In this document: piece by piece, positions 27,005-37,753 of the stretch
How positions within the stretch are numbered: position 1 is the stretch's first letter
How the letters are laid out: each line of letters starts with the position of its first letter
Source of the DNA: Globodera rostochiensis
Taxonomy: Eukaryota; Nematoda; Chromadorea; Rhabditida; Heteroderidae
DNA length: 64,000 nucleotides
NCBI GenBank assembly: GCA_018350325.1
Contig: JAEVLN010000002.1
Span: 5,129,456-5,193,455 of the forward strand
Reading direction: 5' to 3'
Translations under genes and position numbers: made by a program
Notes under the pieces: generated by a model
What the model was told of the DNA's origin: nothing
Seen by the model: only the letters and a program-made list of their open reading frames with translations
The model's database searches: none

Positions 27005-27450
27005 TGAAATGCTAACGGTCGGGAACTATCGATAAATAATCAACAATCATTTAAAAAACAATAAAATATTTTCCAAAAGTGATAAACTTAATGTCATCTT
27101 AGAAAACCCATAAAAGCATATTTTACTAAAATGAATAGTTCTACCCCGTTCACCCAAAGCCGCGTGTAGTTGGTCAGATAGTGGTTATAGCGCCCCTAAC
27201 AACTTTCTTTATATAAAAATATATTTTTTAATCATTCATTTCTTCCCAGTAATAACAATTCACAAATCAAATTTAAATAAATTTAAAGAACATTAGTCAT
27301 AAATGTAAATTAAATTGTATAATAAATTGAAATTTAAAAAAAAAAATTCTGGGCATTAACAAAAGAATTGAGTTTCTTAGAGAATTTTTTAGCGAAGTGC
27401 CGCGCTTGTTCATTGGCTCCGACCAGGAGAGGAAAAAATCTTTAAGCATC
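27005..27450. repeat. Composite of two dispersed repeats
   Basis: The left part (to about 27,345) matches 13,893-14,220, and the right part (27,374-27,450) matches 16,199-16,300. In this copy the two are joined by CATTAACAAAAGAATT, which at 14.3 kb follows the first repeat. So the two repeats were once one unit, split at 14-16 kb by about 1.9 kb of other sequence. Confidence 0.55.
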
Positions 27451-27760
27451 CTGACACTCAAGTAATAATGCTGTCTCTCTCGGACAAAGTCATTTGAGGA
27501 AGCTCAAGTTGACCAAACACAAATTTTATATAACAAAAATTAAAAAGCTCATTTCAAAATCAAATAATTACTTTACAATTATGAATTATATTATTGTTTA
27601 AATTGTCATACCTTTATGTGGTTAAAATATCTAATCCACATTATGTATTGATTAGTTATAAATAATATTTCAAGCACCTACAACAATTATTAAATAAAGA
27701 TTCACGTTAATAATAAAGAAAACGCATATTTATGTAACCTTAAAAAATAAAGAATTATAG

Positions 27761-28093
27761 TATTATAAAAAACGATTAACACGCATCCTTTACACGTCCG
27801 TACAAGGCAAAAAACAAAATTTCAACCAATGCAAAGAAAACACTCGATGAAAAACAGATATATTTAACCCAATGTGAAACTATAGACCCGAACAAGATAG
27901 TATAAAACTTTCTGCGCGACCAGCGGGAAAAAACCAAATAATAAAACTAAAAACTAAAATAAATTAAGTTAAAAATACTCTTAATTCAAAATAAAGTTTA
28001 TAAAATTTAAAAATTTAAATAGGAAAATAAAGATACAATAAAAGAGCAAAGAAATGTGGCGAAATAACCATCGCGGAAAACCGTTAACAAAGC
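27761..28093. repeat. Well-preserved duplicated block, partner at 23,052-23,406
   Basis: See partner. Similarity begins at TATTATAAAAA-ACGATTAAC and stops sharply after CCGTTAACAAAGC, where the two loci read different sequence. Confidence 0.75.
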
Positions 28094-30416
28094 GATATTG
28101 AATATAAAAAAAGCCTAAATCAGCCGAGGAAAAGATCGTCTGTTTGATTATCAAACCAACACGGATCGGCATTAAATTATAATTAGTATGACTTTTATAA
28201 TAATTGATTGAAACTGAGTTTTCGCATACTGCATTATAAAAATTAGAAACATTCTTTAATTAATATTTAAATTTAGTTACAACATTTGAAGCATGACAAT
28301 AAATAATATAGCCCAAGTTTGCTTTAAAAAAAGAAAGGCATCAAATTTTTCTAAATTCAAATCGTTTTCAATAAAAATTTGGAAAACTAAAAAGGATTTT
28401 AATTTAAACTATCTTTAAAATTAAATAAATATTATTTAATGGAGTTTTTAATGCAGAAAACTCTTGCCGTAATTGAAAAAGATTAATTTAGTAAAATCCT
28501 ACATAATCGTTTTTTTGATTTGATTTAGACAATAATTTATTTTTTACTTATAACTAAATCGGTGATCTAAACAAAATAAGTTGAAAACGGAAATCGAAAT
28601 ACCCATATCAGTTGAATTGGAAAGTACAAATTTGATTTGAAAAACATTTTGTAAATGAAAATATCAATTAAATTCAACCCTAGAAAAATATAATGTCGAA
28701 TTAAATTAAAACGAAATTAAGAGATAAAGCGACTAAGCATTTTATTAATTTTATAACTTAATACTAATTCTTTGAAAACACAACATGCTTTATATTTAAA
28801 GTTTTAAAGGAAATAGTAAGGAAAGTTTAAAAAAAATAATACAGTTGTGCCTTTTATCAGCACATCTTCGCGTTGCAGCCATCTCTGGTCGACTTCAAAA
28901 TCGGGAAAATAAGCTTCAGTATTTACTGCTAGGGCATTACAGACTCCATAATAAAAATATTTATAATATCTTTTTAAATAATAATTTCTTATGATACTAA
29001 ATTATTTCAAATAAATAACAATTAATGAAAACCTGTTCCTTAATAAATAGCAACGGACTACCAGATGCGAATAATAACAAAAACGAATCAAAAAATGTAC
29101 TTTTAACATCAATAATTTTAAAAATACATTTCATTAGTAAAAGAAAATGCATATGCAGATCAACAACAGCTTACACTCAAAATATTCATAAAAAGATTGA
29201 TTATTGATAATAATATTACAAATCAACGTAGGAATACTTTATATAAACATAATTTTTAAATCGGGAAAATAAGCTTCAATACCGCACATGCGTATCTATA
29301 CTTTTTAAAATCTGAAATTTAAAACGCAAATAAATGTTAAAAAAAAGTCCATGAAATAAACATTGTTAATAAAAATAAAAGTTAAAAAAAACAAAAAATA
29401 AAAAGCTCAAAATCGTTATAATCAAAACGAATTTTCATAATGATATAAAACCAGCTGCCACCGCTATTACAAATTCTAGTTTTGGTTTTATTTTTAACAA
29501 GCATTATCGGAAATTTGTTTTAACAAAAAAAATTTTAAACAATAAAAATTAACGTGGCTATGAGCAATGGGAGCAAATTTTAACTCACATAAATCACTCA
29601 AGCAAAAATGAAAACAAACAACAATAAAGCGTCGGCCGCGCAGTGAAATAGAATTATCGACTTAAACGACGACGGCCAAACGACACCATGATAAGTGACG
29701 CAAACGCAAATAAAAAATAACCAAAGATTTGCATAATTCCTTCACATGTTTGACATAACTAAAGATTATTTAAACAACTAATATTATACAATTATAATAT
29801 TTCCCTGCTCAATTTCTAACCTCTGTTGAAATCATAATGGTTACCCCTAATGAAGAAAAATATAGCAAAAATATCCAACTTTCGAAATTGAGTTAATGAA
29901 TACCAAAATGTGTACAAATATACGCTGGCGCACTGCTATTTAATTAGTGAATATTTTAAAATTATTTAATAAAATCAATTTCCAAATGAACATTTTTTTT
30001 ATTGAAGAATAAGGCAAGAAGTTGCATATTTAATATACGTTACTACTAAATTGTTTTTATTTTAAAAATGAATAAATCCATATATATCAAGATTCTTCCT
30101 CCACTCTAAGAATAATTAATTGTTAATTTTAGTTAAGAGCTAATTTTAAAATATTAATGAATAATTTGTCTTCGGAAGTTATTCCAAAATAAAATGTTAA
30201 ATAAAAAGAACGTATAGCATACCATAATATTCAAATGGCCATTCTTTGAGTTGGGTGAGTACCGGTCATAAATATATAAGAATAAATAGTTTGTCGAAGA
30301 TGCCGAAATCAACACCCGAGCCACATTGCAAGCAAATTAGAGAACTCAGCTGAATTTTACGTATGTTTGTTTATAACTTAAAAAATTTAATTAAAAACCT
30401 TTAAATTTAATTAAAA
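28094..30416. other. AT-rich desert, no gene supported
   Basis: No clear gene. The word AAATCGGGAAAATAAGCTTCA occurs twice (28,899 and 29,260), pointing to a small local duplication. A GC-richer patch at 29,630-29,705 has no recognisable motif. Confidence 0.45.
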
Positions 30417-30545
30417 ATGGACATACAAAAATCTAAAACATCGCATCTAATTAGAGATGGCTGCGTTGTGCCGTCGTCTCTGACGTCGGATATCGGTTTT
30501 GCAGAAAATGCAACTGACGCGCAAAGGACCAAGGTGGCACAATAA
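30417..30545 (+). CDS. Small coding-like ORF, unknown
   Basis: 42 codons from an ATG in an A-rich leader to TAA, with a GC-rich core reading DGCVVPSSLTSDIGF. Composition is unlike the surrounding AT-rich DNA and the codons look protein-like, but the length is within chance for a GC-rich patch and no family is recognised. It is one of four such + strand islands within 1.4 kb. Confidence 0.22.
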   Translation: MDIQKSKTSHLIRDGCVVPSSLTSDIGFAENATDAQRTKVAQ

Positions 30546-30682
30546 ATATTAAAATATTAAATATTTAAAAAAATTTAAATCGTTCTCTAAAAATAAAGGC
30601 TTAAACTGATTACTTCCGGTTTTTTCTTTTTTCTCGCCGGTTGATCATCCAAGCAAAATGTACATTCATTTGTTAAAAAAAA

Positions 30683-30850
30683 ATGGCAAATAAATTCGTC
30701 ATTGTCCCAGAGGAAATTTATCACGGTCTCACAACTGTCGCAAACAAAAGGGGTCGAGAATGGCATAACCGCTCTCTTCGCTTTTATTCACACCCATTAC
30801 GACCTCCGAGGACTTACTCTGCATGCTTTCCACCGTCTGGAACGAGTTGA
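30683..30850 (+). CDS. Small coding-like ORF starting KFVIVPEEIY
   Basis: 55 codons. The first 18 or so (MANKFVIVPEEIYHGLTT) look like a genuine protein start; after that a different frame looks better (LRGLTLHAFHRLERV, to 30,875), which suggests a frameshifted remnant of a longer gene. Starts of the form KFV-VPEE-Y occur in several mobile-element proteins, but this is too weak to name a family. Confidence 0.25.
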   Translation: MANKFVIVPEEIYHGLTTVANKRGREWHNRSLRFYSHPLRPPRTYSACFPPSGTS

Positions 30851-31120
30851 GAGCTGGGCTTCACGATCTTGCTAAAAAATACTTTAAAAATATAGGCATT
30901 GATATAAATAAATAACATGAATAATACAAAAAAAATACAAAGCTGCAAAGGCATCCGTAGACAAAAAAAAGCTAGATAAAGATTCCGAGGAGAAATAATT
31001 ATCTAAAAATATAATCAAGGACAAGAAATTTAAAAATAACAGAAAACAAAAAAGGGTCAGTTCACATTAATTTTATTAAGCAGCTTCGTGTTTTTGATTT
31101 CGACAGGAAGAACTTTTGAC

Positions 31121-31216
31121 ATGGCGGGGAAGTTTGAAATTACACAGGAAGGTCTGCGAGGAGAAAGAACCACACCCATCCCCAGCCGACACTTGCGAGA
31201 AAGGGCTTTAAGATAA
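31121..31216 (+). CDS. Small coding-like ORF, unknown
   Basis: 31 codons, Arg/Glu-rich, in a GC-richer island; reads ITQEGLRGERTTPIPSRH. Bounded by AT-rich DNA with no splice signals I trust. Listed as one of the + strand islands; it may be chance. Confidence 0.18.
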   Translation: MAGKFEITQEGLRGERTTPIPSRHLRERALR

Positions 31217-31315
31217 GCTCAATCAGGGAAAGTGCCGGCAGATCAATCTGATGTATTTTTTAATCTCCAAGAACAGGTTAAAGCAGAAAATTATGCATTT
31301 TTTCATATTATTAAA

Positions 31316-31440
31316 TAAAAATGCATAAAAGATTACTAGTTTAAAAATTTAACGTGCTTTAAAAAAAATTCGTTATATTTCAAATAAAAATGTTGTTAGC
31401 TAGCTATAACTACATAAACAAAAATAAATTAATTTTCCAA
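31316..31440. repeat. Dispersed repeat, partner at 34,660-34,790
   Basis: Shared TATAAAA-ATTACTAGTTTAAAA-TTTAAC, a TTGTTAGC word and GCTATAACTACAT- A-ACAAA, in the same order. Similarity is moderate with indels. Confidence 0.5.
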
Positions 31441-31594
31441 CTAAACATTTATAATTAGCAGAGCGGATTAATTAATTTTATCAGGGATGGCGCAGCATTA
31501 TACGTAAAGTTGACTGAATTATTGGCAATAAATGTTAAAAATAACCTAAACAATATAAATTATTTAAAAATAACCATAGATTTAGTGGCAGGAA

Positions 31595-31732
31595 ATGCTA
31601 AACATAAAACTCGATGAACATTTCCGCGAACACAGTTTTCAGGATTTTGAGTATGGAACGCGCAGGACAAGATCTACCACCCCTGTTAAAAGTTACAGTT
31701 TCGAAAATAAAGGACTAATAAAAGTTCTTTAA
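31595..31732 (+). CDS. Small coding-like ORF, unknown
   Basis: 45 codons with mixed polar composition, reading DEHFREHSFQDFEYGTRR in the middle. No known motif. It is the most protein-like of the islands near 31 kb, but the supporting evidence is composition only. Confidence 0.25.
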   Translation: MLNIKLDEHFREHSFQDFEYGTRRTRSTTPVKSYSFENKGLIKVL

Positions 31733-34659
31733 ATCAAAAACTGGACATACATAAATATGGATAAAAGAACAAAAAATTTAAATAGAATTTTATATATAAA
31801 TTTAAAAATGAATAAAAGCAATGATGGATATGCATAATAATGTTCAAAACATTTAATAAAGAAAACAAAGTTATGTGATTCTTATTTGAAAAGAATTTAA
31901 ACAAAAAGTCAAAAAATTTAAACTCTATTAAAAATGCAGTAAATTAATATCAATCTCTGGTAATGACGGAAACGGGCGAAGTGCGAGACTATTAATGCAT
32001 CTGGTCAGGAGTAAAATTATTAATAATCAATATATCTCTGAACAAGACATGGGAAAACTAATACTGAGCTACATATATAACTAAATAGTCTACCTCCGCT
32101 AACGAAACAAAGTACGATTGAGGCCAACGATATTAGATGGCACATACTTTAAATGCTGAACAACATATAAAAAAATAAAATTAATTAAGCAATTGATAAT
32201 TGTTTATACAAATATGATTAATAAACTTAACTTTGAAGATACAGAAATTTTTTAATTAAAAAATAGAAATTCAACTGATCTACATATTTATGACTATATG
32301 AATCAATACTTTATTTAAAATGAAATTATAAGGCTAATTTAAAAAACAAAATTAATTTTATTAACTAATTATTTCATAATTATTTCAATATATTTTTATT
32401 TAATAAACTTAATAACATATGTTTTTATTAATCGTTAAATTTAAAATTTCTCCCGTCATTTTTGAATTTAAACATGCTTCTTAATTTCTGCATAAAATTT
32501 TTGTCCAAAGAGTTCACGAAAAATCGATTTTGTAAAAAAAAGAATAACTGTCGTGAGCAGCGCGCTTTGCTCAACATCTGCCTTTATTTATCATTTTAAA
32601 TTTATGACAATAAATTCATTATTAATTAATCCATACATTTATTAAATTGTTAAATGTAAAATTTAAATGGTAGCAGATTATTTTATTCAGGACTCAATCT
32701 TTAAATAGTTATCCGGTGATCTTGCGGTTATGTCCTTTGTTTTTCCCTCCATGCGGTGACAACTCGATTGATTAACTTATGACAATTCGTTCATTATTTC
32801 GGTGATTTTCTCCCAATTTTTATAGTTTTTTATTTATTTATTTTTAGGTATTTAAATTTTTTCTAAAACAACGATTTATAATTTCTTTTTTATATTTACA
32901 ATCTTATTAATTATCAGCCATTTTTGAAAAAAGTTCCAAATGAAAATTTTAATGATGTGAAGCATTTTTAATTTTAATCGTTTTTAAACTTTAAGATCTT
33001 AATTGCTTTTAGTTGGAAAAATATAGAGATATTCGACACTCGTGATTGCCTAAATGTTATTTTTAATTAACACGTTTTGGGGTACGACAGCGTTATGTTT
33101 TCACAATTTTTCTCCGTTTATTGTTACCGGTTTTCTGTTATTTAATTAATAGCTAAATTTTTTATTTATCATCCAAATTTTCATATGTAATATATCATAT
33201 CTCAGCGAGTCTATCTAGGTCAATGGAGACCATAGTGAGCAAGTTTCGCAGTTGTTATGCATTCTATCATTTAAAAGATTTAGTTTTATAATATGCCGAT
33301 TTGTTATTAGATTTTAACATGGAGTAATTTTACACTTTTTAGATGGTTTCATCTTCGTGTTTACCAAATTCAAGTACTAAAGGGCATCACATGTAAATCG
33401 GTAAATAAAATATTTTCATTAAATTCTATGATTGTATTATTTCTAAAAATGTTTATTAATTTGTGAAAATTTTAAATACGCAATAGTTTAACATGTAAAT
33501 GTAAGGATATTTCTTTTTTTAATAAGAAATGATTTTTAATCGTTTATTCCCTCCGGTGTCGATAGGCGCGTCAAGACCCCTGAAAATTTTGTTCCTCGAT
33601 CCCAAATTTTTCGACCCCGAGAGGTCGGGGAGCAACCCTAGTTTTAACGCAATAATCATTTCCATTACAAAATATTATTTACCTATAACTTCAATTAATG
33701 TAAAATTTATTATTAGATGATTAAAAAATTAATAAATTGTTATAATTCGCCTGGAATGTCCTAAATTTTTAATATATTATAACTATTTGTTTTTCAAGAT
33801 CTACCAGTATCAATTGCAAGTATTAATCGTTAAATTTCTTCACTCTAATTTAACTGTAAATATGTTTTTAGTATATTTACGCATAAACTATTTTGCTTAT
33901 TTCGACTAGATATCGGAAAACAATGTTCCACGAAAGGTGTTATTTTTTAAAATTAATTTTACCTTTGCTATCAAGAATAAAAACATGTCATCAAAATAAA
34001 TTTCTCATTTTGGCAGATAAACGTCAAAATGTATTGAAAATGCGATATTGAAATGAAACACACAAATGGGCTTCAAATATGCAAGAGTATATGTATCAAA
34101 CCGGAACCCGATACCATACCTACCTATTAATAGGCGTGTAAAATAATTACAAAAATATAAAGTTCTAAACGCAAATATCTAATATATTTCTAAAATATAT
34201 AAAAAACAGTTTAAATTTAAATCCACAAAAATACTTTAAAATAAAAGTACACACATAATTCATAGATTGCTCGACATGTAGGCATATATAAAATTTAAAA
34301 AACAATTAAAAAACCAAATTTAAAAAACTTAATATTATTAAATTAAATAATTATACTCATAATACGACATTTTTGAAAAAGGTGACTACCTTAGGCATTT
34401 TAACATTAAGAAAAGCACCTTTGAATCACCACACTCACATTCATTTTGACTTACCCGAACACTTTTGAGGCAATGTTGCAGTCCGACAACAGGCCTCTCT
34501 CAATATTCCTATACCCACTCTCTTCAACATTTCACAATCAATTCGCGCATTTCCCCAATCGAATTCCAATCCTCCTTTTTGACTACTCATCCCACATTCG
34601 TTTCAAAAATGCCACGTCTTTTCATTATCAGGCCACATCCTTTCATCCAAAATTTATCA
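31733..34659. other. AT-rich stretch where strand bias begins to shift; orphan element end
   Basis: No gene supported. The + strand is A-rich to about 32.2 kb and more T-rich after it. Positions 33,554-33,630 hold a degenerate copy of the hairpin box (CGGTGTCGATAGGCGCG) and then CGACCCCGAGAGGTCGGGG-type inverted repeats ending in GCAACCCTAG, which reads in reverse as a CTAGGGTTGC hAT-like terminus. No partner end was found. Confidence 0.4.
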
Positions 34660-34790
34660 ATTATAAAACATTACTAGTTTAAAATTTAACATTTCTTTAA
34701 AATTAATTTATAATATTCCAAACATAATCAAATTTATATATCAAGTTGTTAGCGCTATAACTACATATACAAATTTACTGAAGACTTAGC
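34660..34790. repeat. Dispersed repeat, partner at 31,316-31,440
   Basis: Second copy of the block described at 31,316. It follows an island at 34,446-34,680 with two overlapping open frames of no recognised family. Confidence 0.5.
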
Positions 34791-35400
34791 TCTTTAAATA
34801 CAATTAAATCAAGCATTCATAAATTATAAAAAATAATATACAAATAAGATTGTTAAATATACGAAGCAATGCCATAAAATATTAGTATTATTTGTCGCAT
34901 ATTTTAGGCTTTAAAAATTTTAAAAGTATCAAAAACATTGATTTTACGTGCCGTCATGTTGTATGCATATGGGTCCGGGATGTCGTCATTGCCACGCAGA
35001 CTCGAACTTCAACCGTTAAAAAACGCCAAATTATTTGTTTATATTAGATAAGTTTCGTTATGTTGAAATTGCTCTTATTTGAATTTAAACAAATTTTAAG
35101 CTCATTTTGATAGGTGTTAGAACCAGGGCTGCACGAAATTTCGTTTCGTTTTCGTGTTTTTCGTCGTGGTTTTTTGGTTTCGTTTTCGTGTTTCGTTTTC
35201 GTCCTAGAATTTTTTTTTGTTTCGTTTTCGTTTTCGAAAATAAAAAAATATATTTTTCGTTTCGTTTTCGAAAATGAAAAATTTTACGAAAAAATCGGAA
35301 AAAAGTACACCCCTAAAGGAATGGACTTTTGAAGATAATCTTAATTTTATGAAAGATAATCTAGTGTGTTGGACACCACAATACATCGTAAAGTAGTGGT

Positions 35401-36137
35401 CAGGGATGGGCGGAATTCCGTTTTCCGTTATTCTGTTGTTTTTGGGCCTTTTTTCCGTTTTCCGTTAAAATGCCCTTTTTAACGAAAAAAATATACACCC
35501 CTAAGAATGGGATTTTTGGAGGATTGGAATGCGGTTTGGTTGTGGTGTAATGGTGAGTGGTTGGTGTGGGGAGATAAGTGTGGGTGGGGGTTCAGATCCC
35601 CGACTGTGTCAGTGATTATTTCTTATTTTTCTGTACAGTTACGGTGGTTAAACAATTTTAAAAATTCTTTTTAACTTTTTCCAATTACAAACAAACATTT
35701 TAGATGACAATTCACAAGCTTTTCATTCATTTTTTGTTGGACGAAATCAAAAAACATTTGGGGGATTTTGTTTTCCATTTTCATTTTTGGAGCGATTTTC
35801 TTAACAAATCTTGTTAAGTTTTTTCAAAAAATTCTTCCGGCGGCGCCTATCGGCACCGCCGACCCCCCCCCCCACCCAAAAGCCTAAAATAGATTTAGAA
35901 GGCCGCTGAAAAAAAGACACACTTCAAAATTTTTAAAAATAACTACTGTTAATATTTCAAAAAATATTTATTAAATAAATTATTTTTTTTTATTTTACTT
36001 GAAAATTTTTCCGTTTTCCGTTTTCCGTTTTTCCGTTGTTTTTGGCCCTTTTTTTCCGTTTTACGTTTTCCGTTAAAAAAAATATTTCCGTTTTTCCGTT
36101 TTCCGTTTTTTTGAAAATAAATTTCCGCCCATCCCTG
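35401..36137. mobile_element. Non-autonomous hAT-like element B (737 bp)
   Basis: Begins CAGGGATGGGCGGAA and ends TTTCCGCCCATCCCTG, with perfect 8-bp duplications GTAGTGGT at 35,393-35,400 and 36,138-36,145. It has the same first 20 bases, the same total length and the same hairpin box plus C-run as element A, but its arms are TTTTCCG/GTTTTCCG repeats instead of TTCCGAGTTCCG, and most of the interior differs. It therefore belongs to the same family but a different subfamily. Confidence 0.87.
35535..35615 (+). other. tRNA-like pol III promoter module inside element B
   Basis: GTGGTGTAATGGTGAG resembles a tRNA A box. About 40 nt later GGGTTCAGATCCCC resembles a B box in its T-stem/loop. A regular cloverleaf with acceptor and anticodon stems could not be drawn, so this looks like a SINE-type head rather than a working tRNA gene. 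Confidence 0.5.
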
Positions 36138-36205
36138 GTAGTGGTTAGTGTTGAGCTCATTCGGGTTATCATTTGTCAGGTTCGATTCCACGGACCTGCG
36201 ACTCT
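36138..36205 (+). other. tRNA-like module in element C, interrupted by element B
   Basis: CAGGTTCGATTCC (36,177-36,189) is a near-consensus B box. The matching A-box-like GTAGTGGTTAGTG lies at the target-site duplication, so element B inserted inside the A box and the halves are now at 35,385-35,400 and 36,138-36,150. Removing element B would restore a normal A-to-B spacing for a tRNA-derived SINE head. Confidence 0.45.
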
Positions 36206-37035
36206 CTTTTATGAATCTTTAGTGCAGAAATTTGTTCTTAAAACAATTTAAAAAGTTTTAAAATTATTTTACACTTTTAAAAATAAATATTTCGAACTTT
36301 CCTTTATAACTTACACAAATCGTATGCTTTTTTCTTAATTTTCATTCAAAACCAAAGAAAAATTATGAATTTTTGGATCAATTTTCATATCAAAAACCGA
36401 TCAAATTTAAAAAATTTCTCGGCGGTGCCTATCGGCACCGCCGACTCCCCCCGTATTTGCAGAGGTGCCAACTCTATGGCATCGGGTCAAAAATATGGTT
36501 TTTTATAGTTATTTTTCTTAAAGAATCTTCAAAAAAATGTTTTTTTGAAAGGTGGTGGGTGGGTCGGCACTGCCGATAGGCGCCGCTAAATTTTTGAAGA
36601 TCAAGTAGCACTATTTTCGGGAAATTCTCATTTTCAAAAAATAAGAAATTTTCACAAAATTCTAAATATGGCAAAATTGTGGCATTTGCCATAAAAATAG
36701 GGCAAATTGGCACACCTGCTCATCCAAAAATTTGTTAACGATTATTTGACTTTTCCCTTTCATCAGAAAATCTTGAAAAACAATTATTTTTGCATCATAA
36801 TTTGTTGATCAATGGTTTTGTCTATGATTAAATTTGATTTTAAAATTTTCGTGTTTTTCGTTTCGTTTCGTACGAAAACGTATATTTTTTCGTGTTTCGT
36901 TTTCGTCCTAGAATTTTTTTTCGTTTCGGTTTCGTTTTCGTAAATGAAAAAAAAATAATTTTCGTTTCGTTTTCGTTTTCGAAAATGAAAAATCCTGTTT
37001 TCGTGCAGCCCTGGTTAGAATAGACTTTTTATTTT

Positions 37036-37170
37036 TTTGTTTTGCTTTACAAAATACACACAATGACTTTTTGATAAATAATTCAAATTAATTAAAAATG
37101 AATACATAGTCATATTAACAATAAATCTTCGAAAAATTTATGACATATTTAAATTTTGATATAATTTATT
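37036..37170. repeat. Dispersed repeat, partner at 40,305-40,440
   Basis: Shared TTTACAAAATACA, ATAATTCAAATTAATTAA, AATGAATACATAGTCATATTAACAATA and ATATTTAAATTTTG in the same order and orientation, about 85% similar. No termini were identified. Confidence 0.65.
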
Positions 37171-37334
37171 TTTTTATTGTGCGTGCAATCGCGTTAGGGC
37201 ATCTACATCGCCTCGACGTCCGACGGCACTGCGGTGGACAATTTTTTGTTTTTAGCAATTCTGCTCCTGACATGATTTTGCCCTTTAGTAAGCAGATTAT
37301 GGTTTTGGTCGGCGTAGCGAACGAGTGCCTGTAA
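37140..37334 (+). CDS. Coding-like ORF in a GC-rich island, unknown
   Basis: 64 codons. From about codon 16 the DNA becomes GC-rich and the protein reads IVRAIALGHLHRLDVRRHCG, ending in TGCCTGTAA. The start lies within a repeat and may not be the true one; the coding-like portion is 37,180-37,334. No family recognised. It may be a 3' exon or a transposon scrap. Confidence 0.25.
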   Translation: MTYLNFDIIYFFIVRAIALGHLHRLDVRRHCGGQFFVFSNSAPDMILPFSKQIMVLVGVANECL

Positions 37335-37639
37335 AAGTTATATTACTAATCACTTCTTGTTATACATCTTCTATTTATTATTATTTGTTGTTATTTTATC
37401 ATACATATTATTTTCCAAATACAATTTTGCTTGGCTGCAATGTTTATACATTAATTAACAAATGATTAATGATGCCCAATTGTTATAGTTTAAATAATTT
37501 CAATATTAGAATCTATTGTTTAACGAACACCAAAGTTCAACTACAGATTTGTTTAAAAACTTTTGTTGAAATAATTTTAAATCATATTTAAAAACACATG
37601 CTTGAATACACCCTAAAATGTACGGTGTATAAAAATAAA

Positions 37640-37753
37640 ATGCTTTTGAAGGCAGCACTTTGCTGGAACGAAATGAATTTGACTTACAAAGAACAAAAAC
37701 GTTTCAGCGCACAGGCGCAAAATGTCGACGATTTGCCCAGCAGCCAAGTTTAA
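37640..37753 (+). CDS. Coding-like ORF, unknown
   Basis: 37 codons, ATG in an A-rich leader, protein-like composition (contains LTYKEQKRFSAQAQNVDD). An overlapping + frame continues to 37,845, so the reading is not unique. No family recognised. Confidence 0.22.
   Translation: MLLKAALCWNEMNLTYKEQKRFSAQAQNVDDLPSSQV

Larger units (their letters stand above)
35124..37013. mobile_element. Non-autonomous hAT-like element C (1,890 bp), with nested insertions
   Basis: Begins CAGGGCTGCACGAAA and ends TTTTCGTGCAGCCCTG, 15-bp inverted termini, flanked by GTTAGAAC (35,116-35,123) and GTTAGAAT (37,014-37,021), an 8-bp duplication with one change. Both arms are TTTCGTTTTCG minisatellites. Element B (35,401-36,137) sits inside, so without it this copy is about 1.15 kb. 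The interior has two hairpin boxes in opposite orientation (36,420 and 36,565) and a tRNA-like segment split by element B. No transposase is present. Confidence 0.8.

Noticed and set aside
30683..30875. Outlying Maverick or retroelement gene starting KFVIVPEEIY
   Set aside because: The resemblance to mobile-element protein starts is too short, the frame breaks, and no other element gene is nearby.
35535..36205. Functional tRNA genes
   Set aside because: A- and B-box-like words are present but acceptor and anticodon stems do not form, and one is split by an insertion; treated as SINE-type modules.
36460..36718. Further nested hAT-like element (CAGAGGTGCCAA ... TTGGCACACCTG)
   Set aside because: Ends are inverted with 10 of 12 matches, but no target duplication was found, so the call is not supported.
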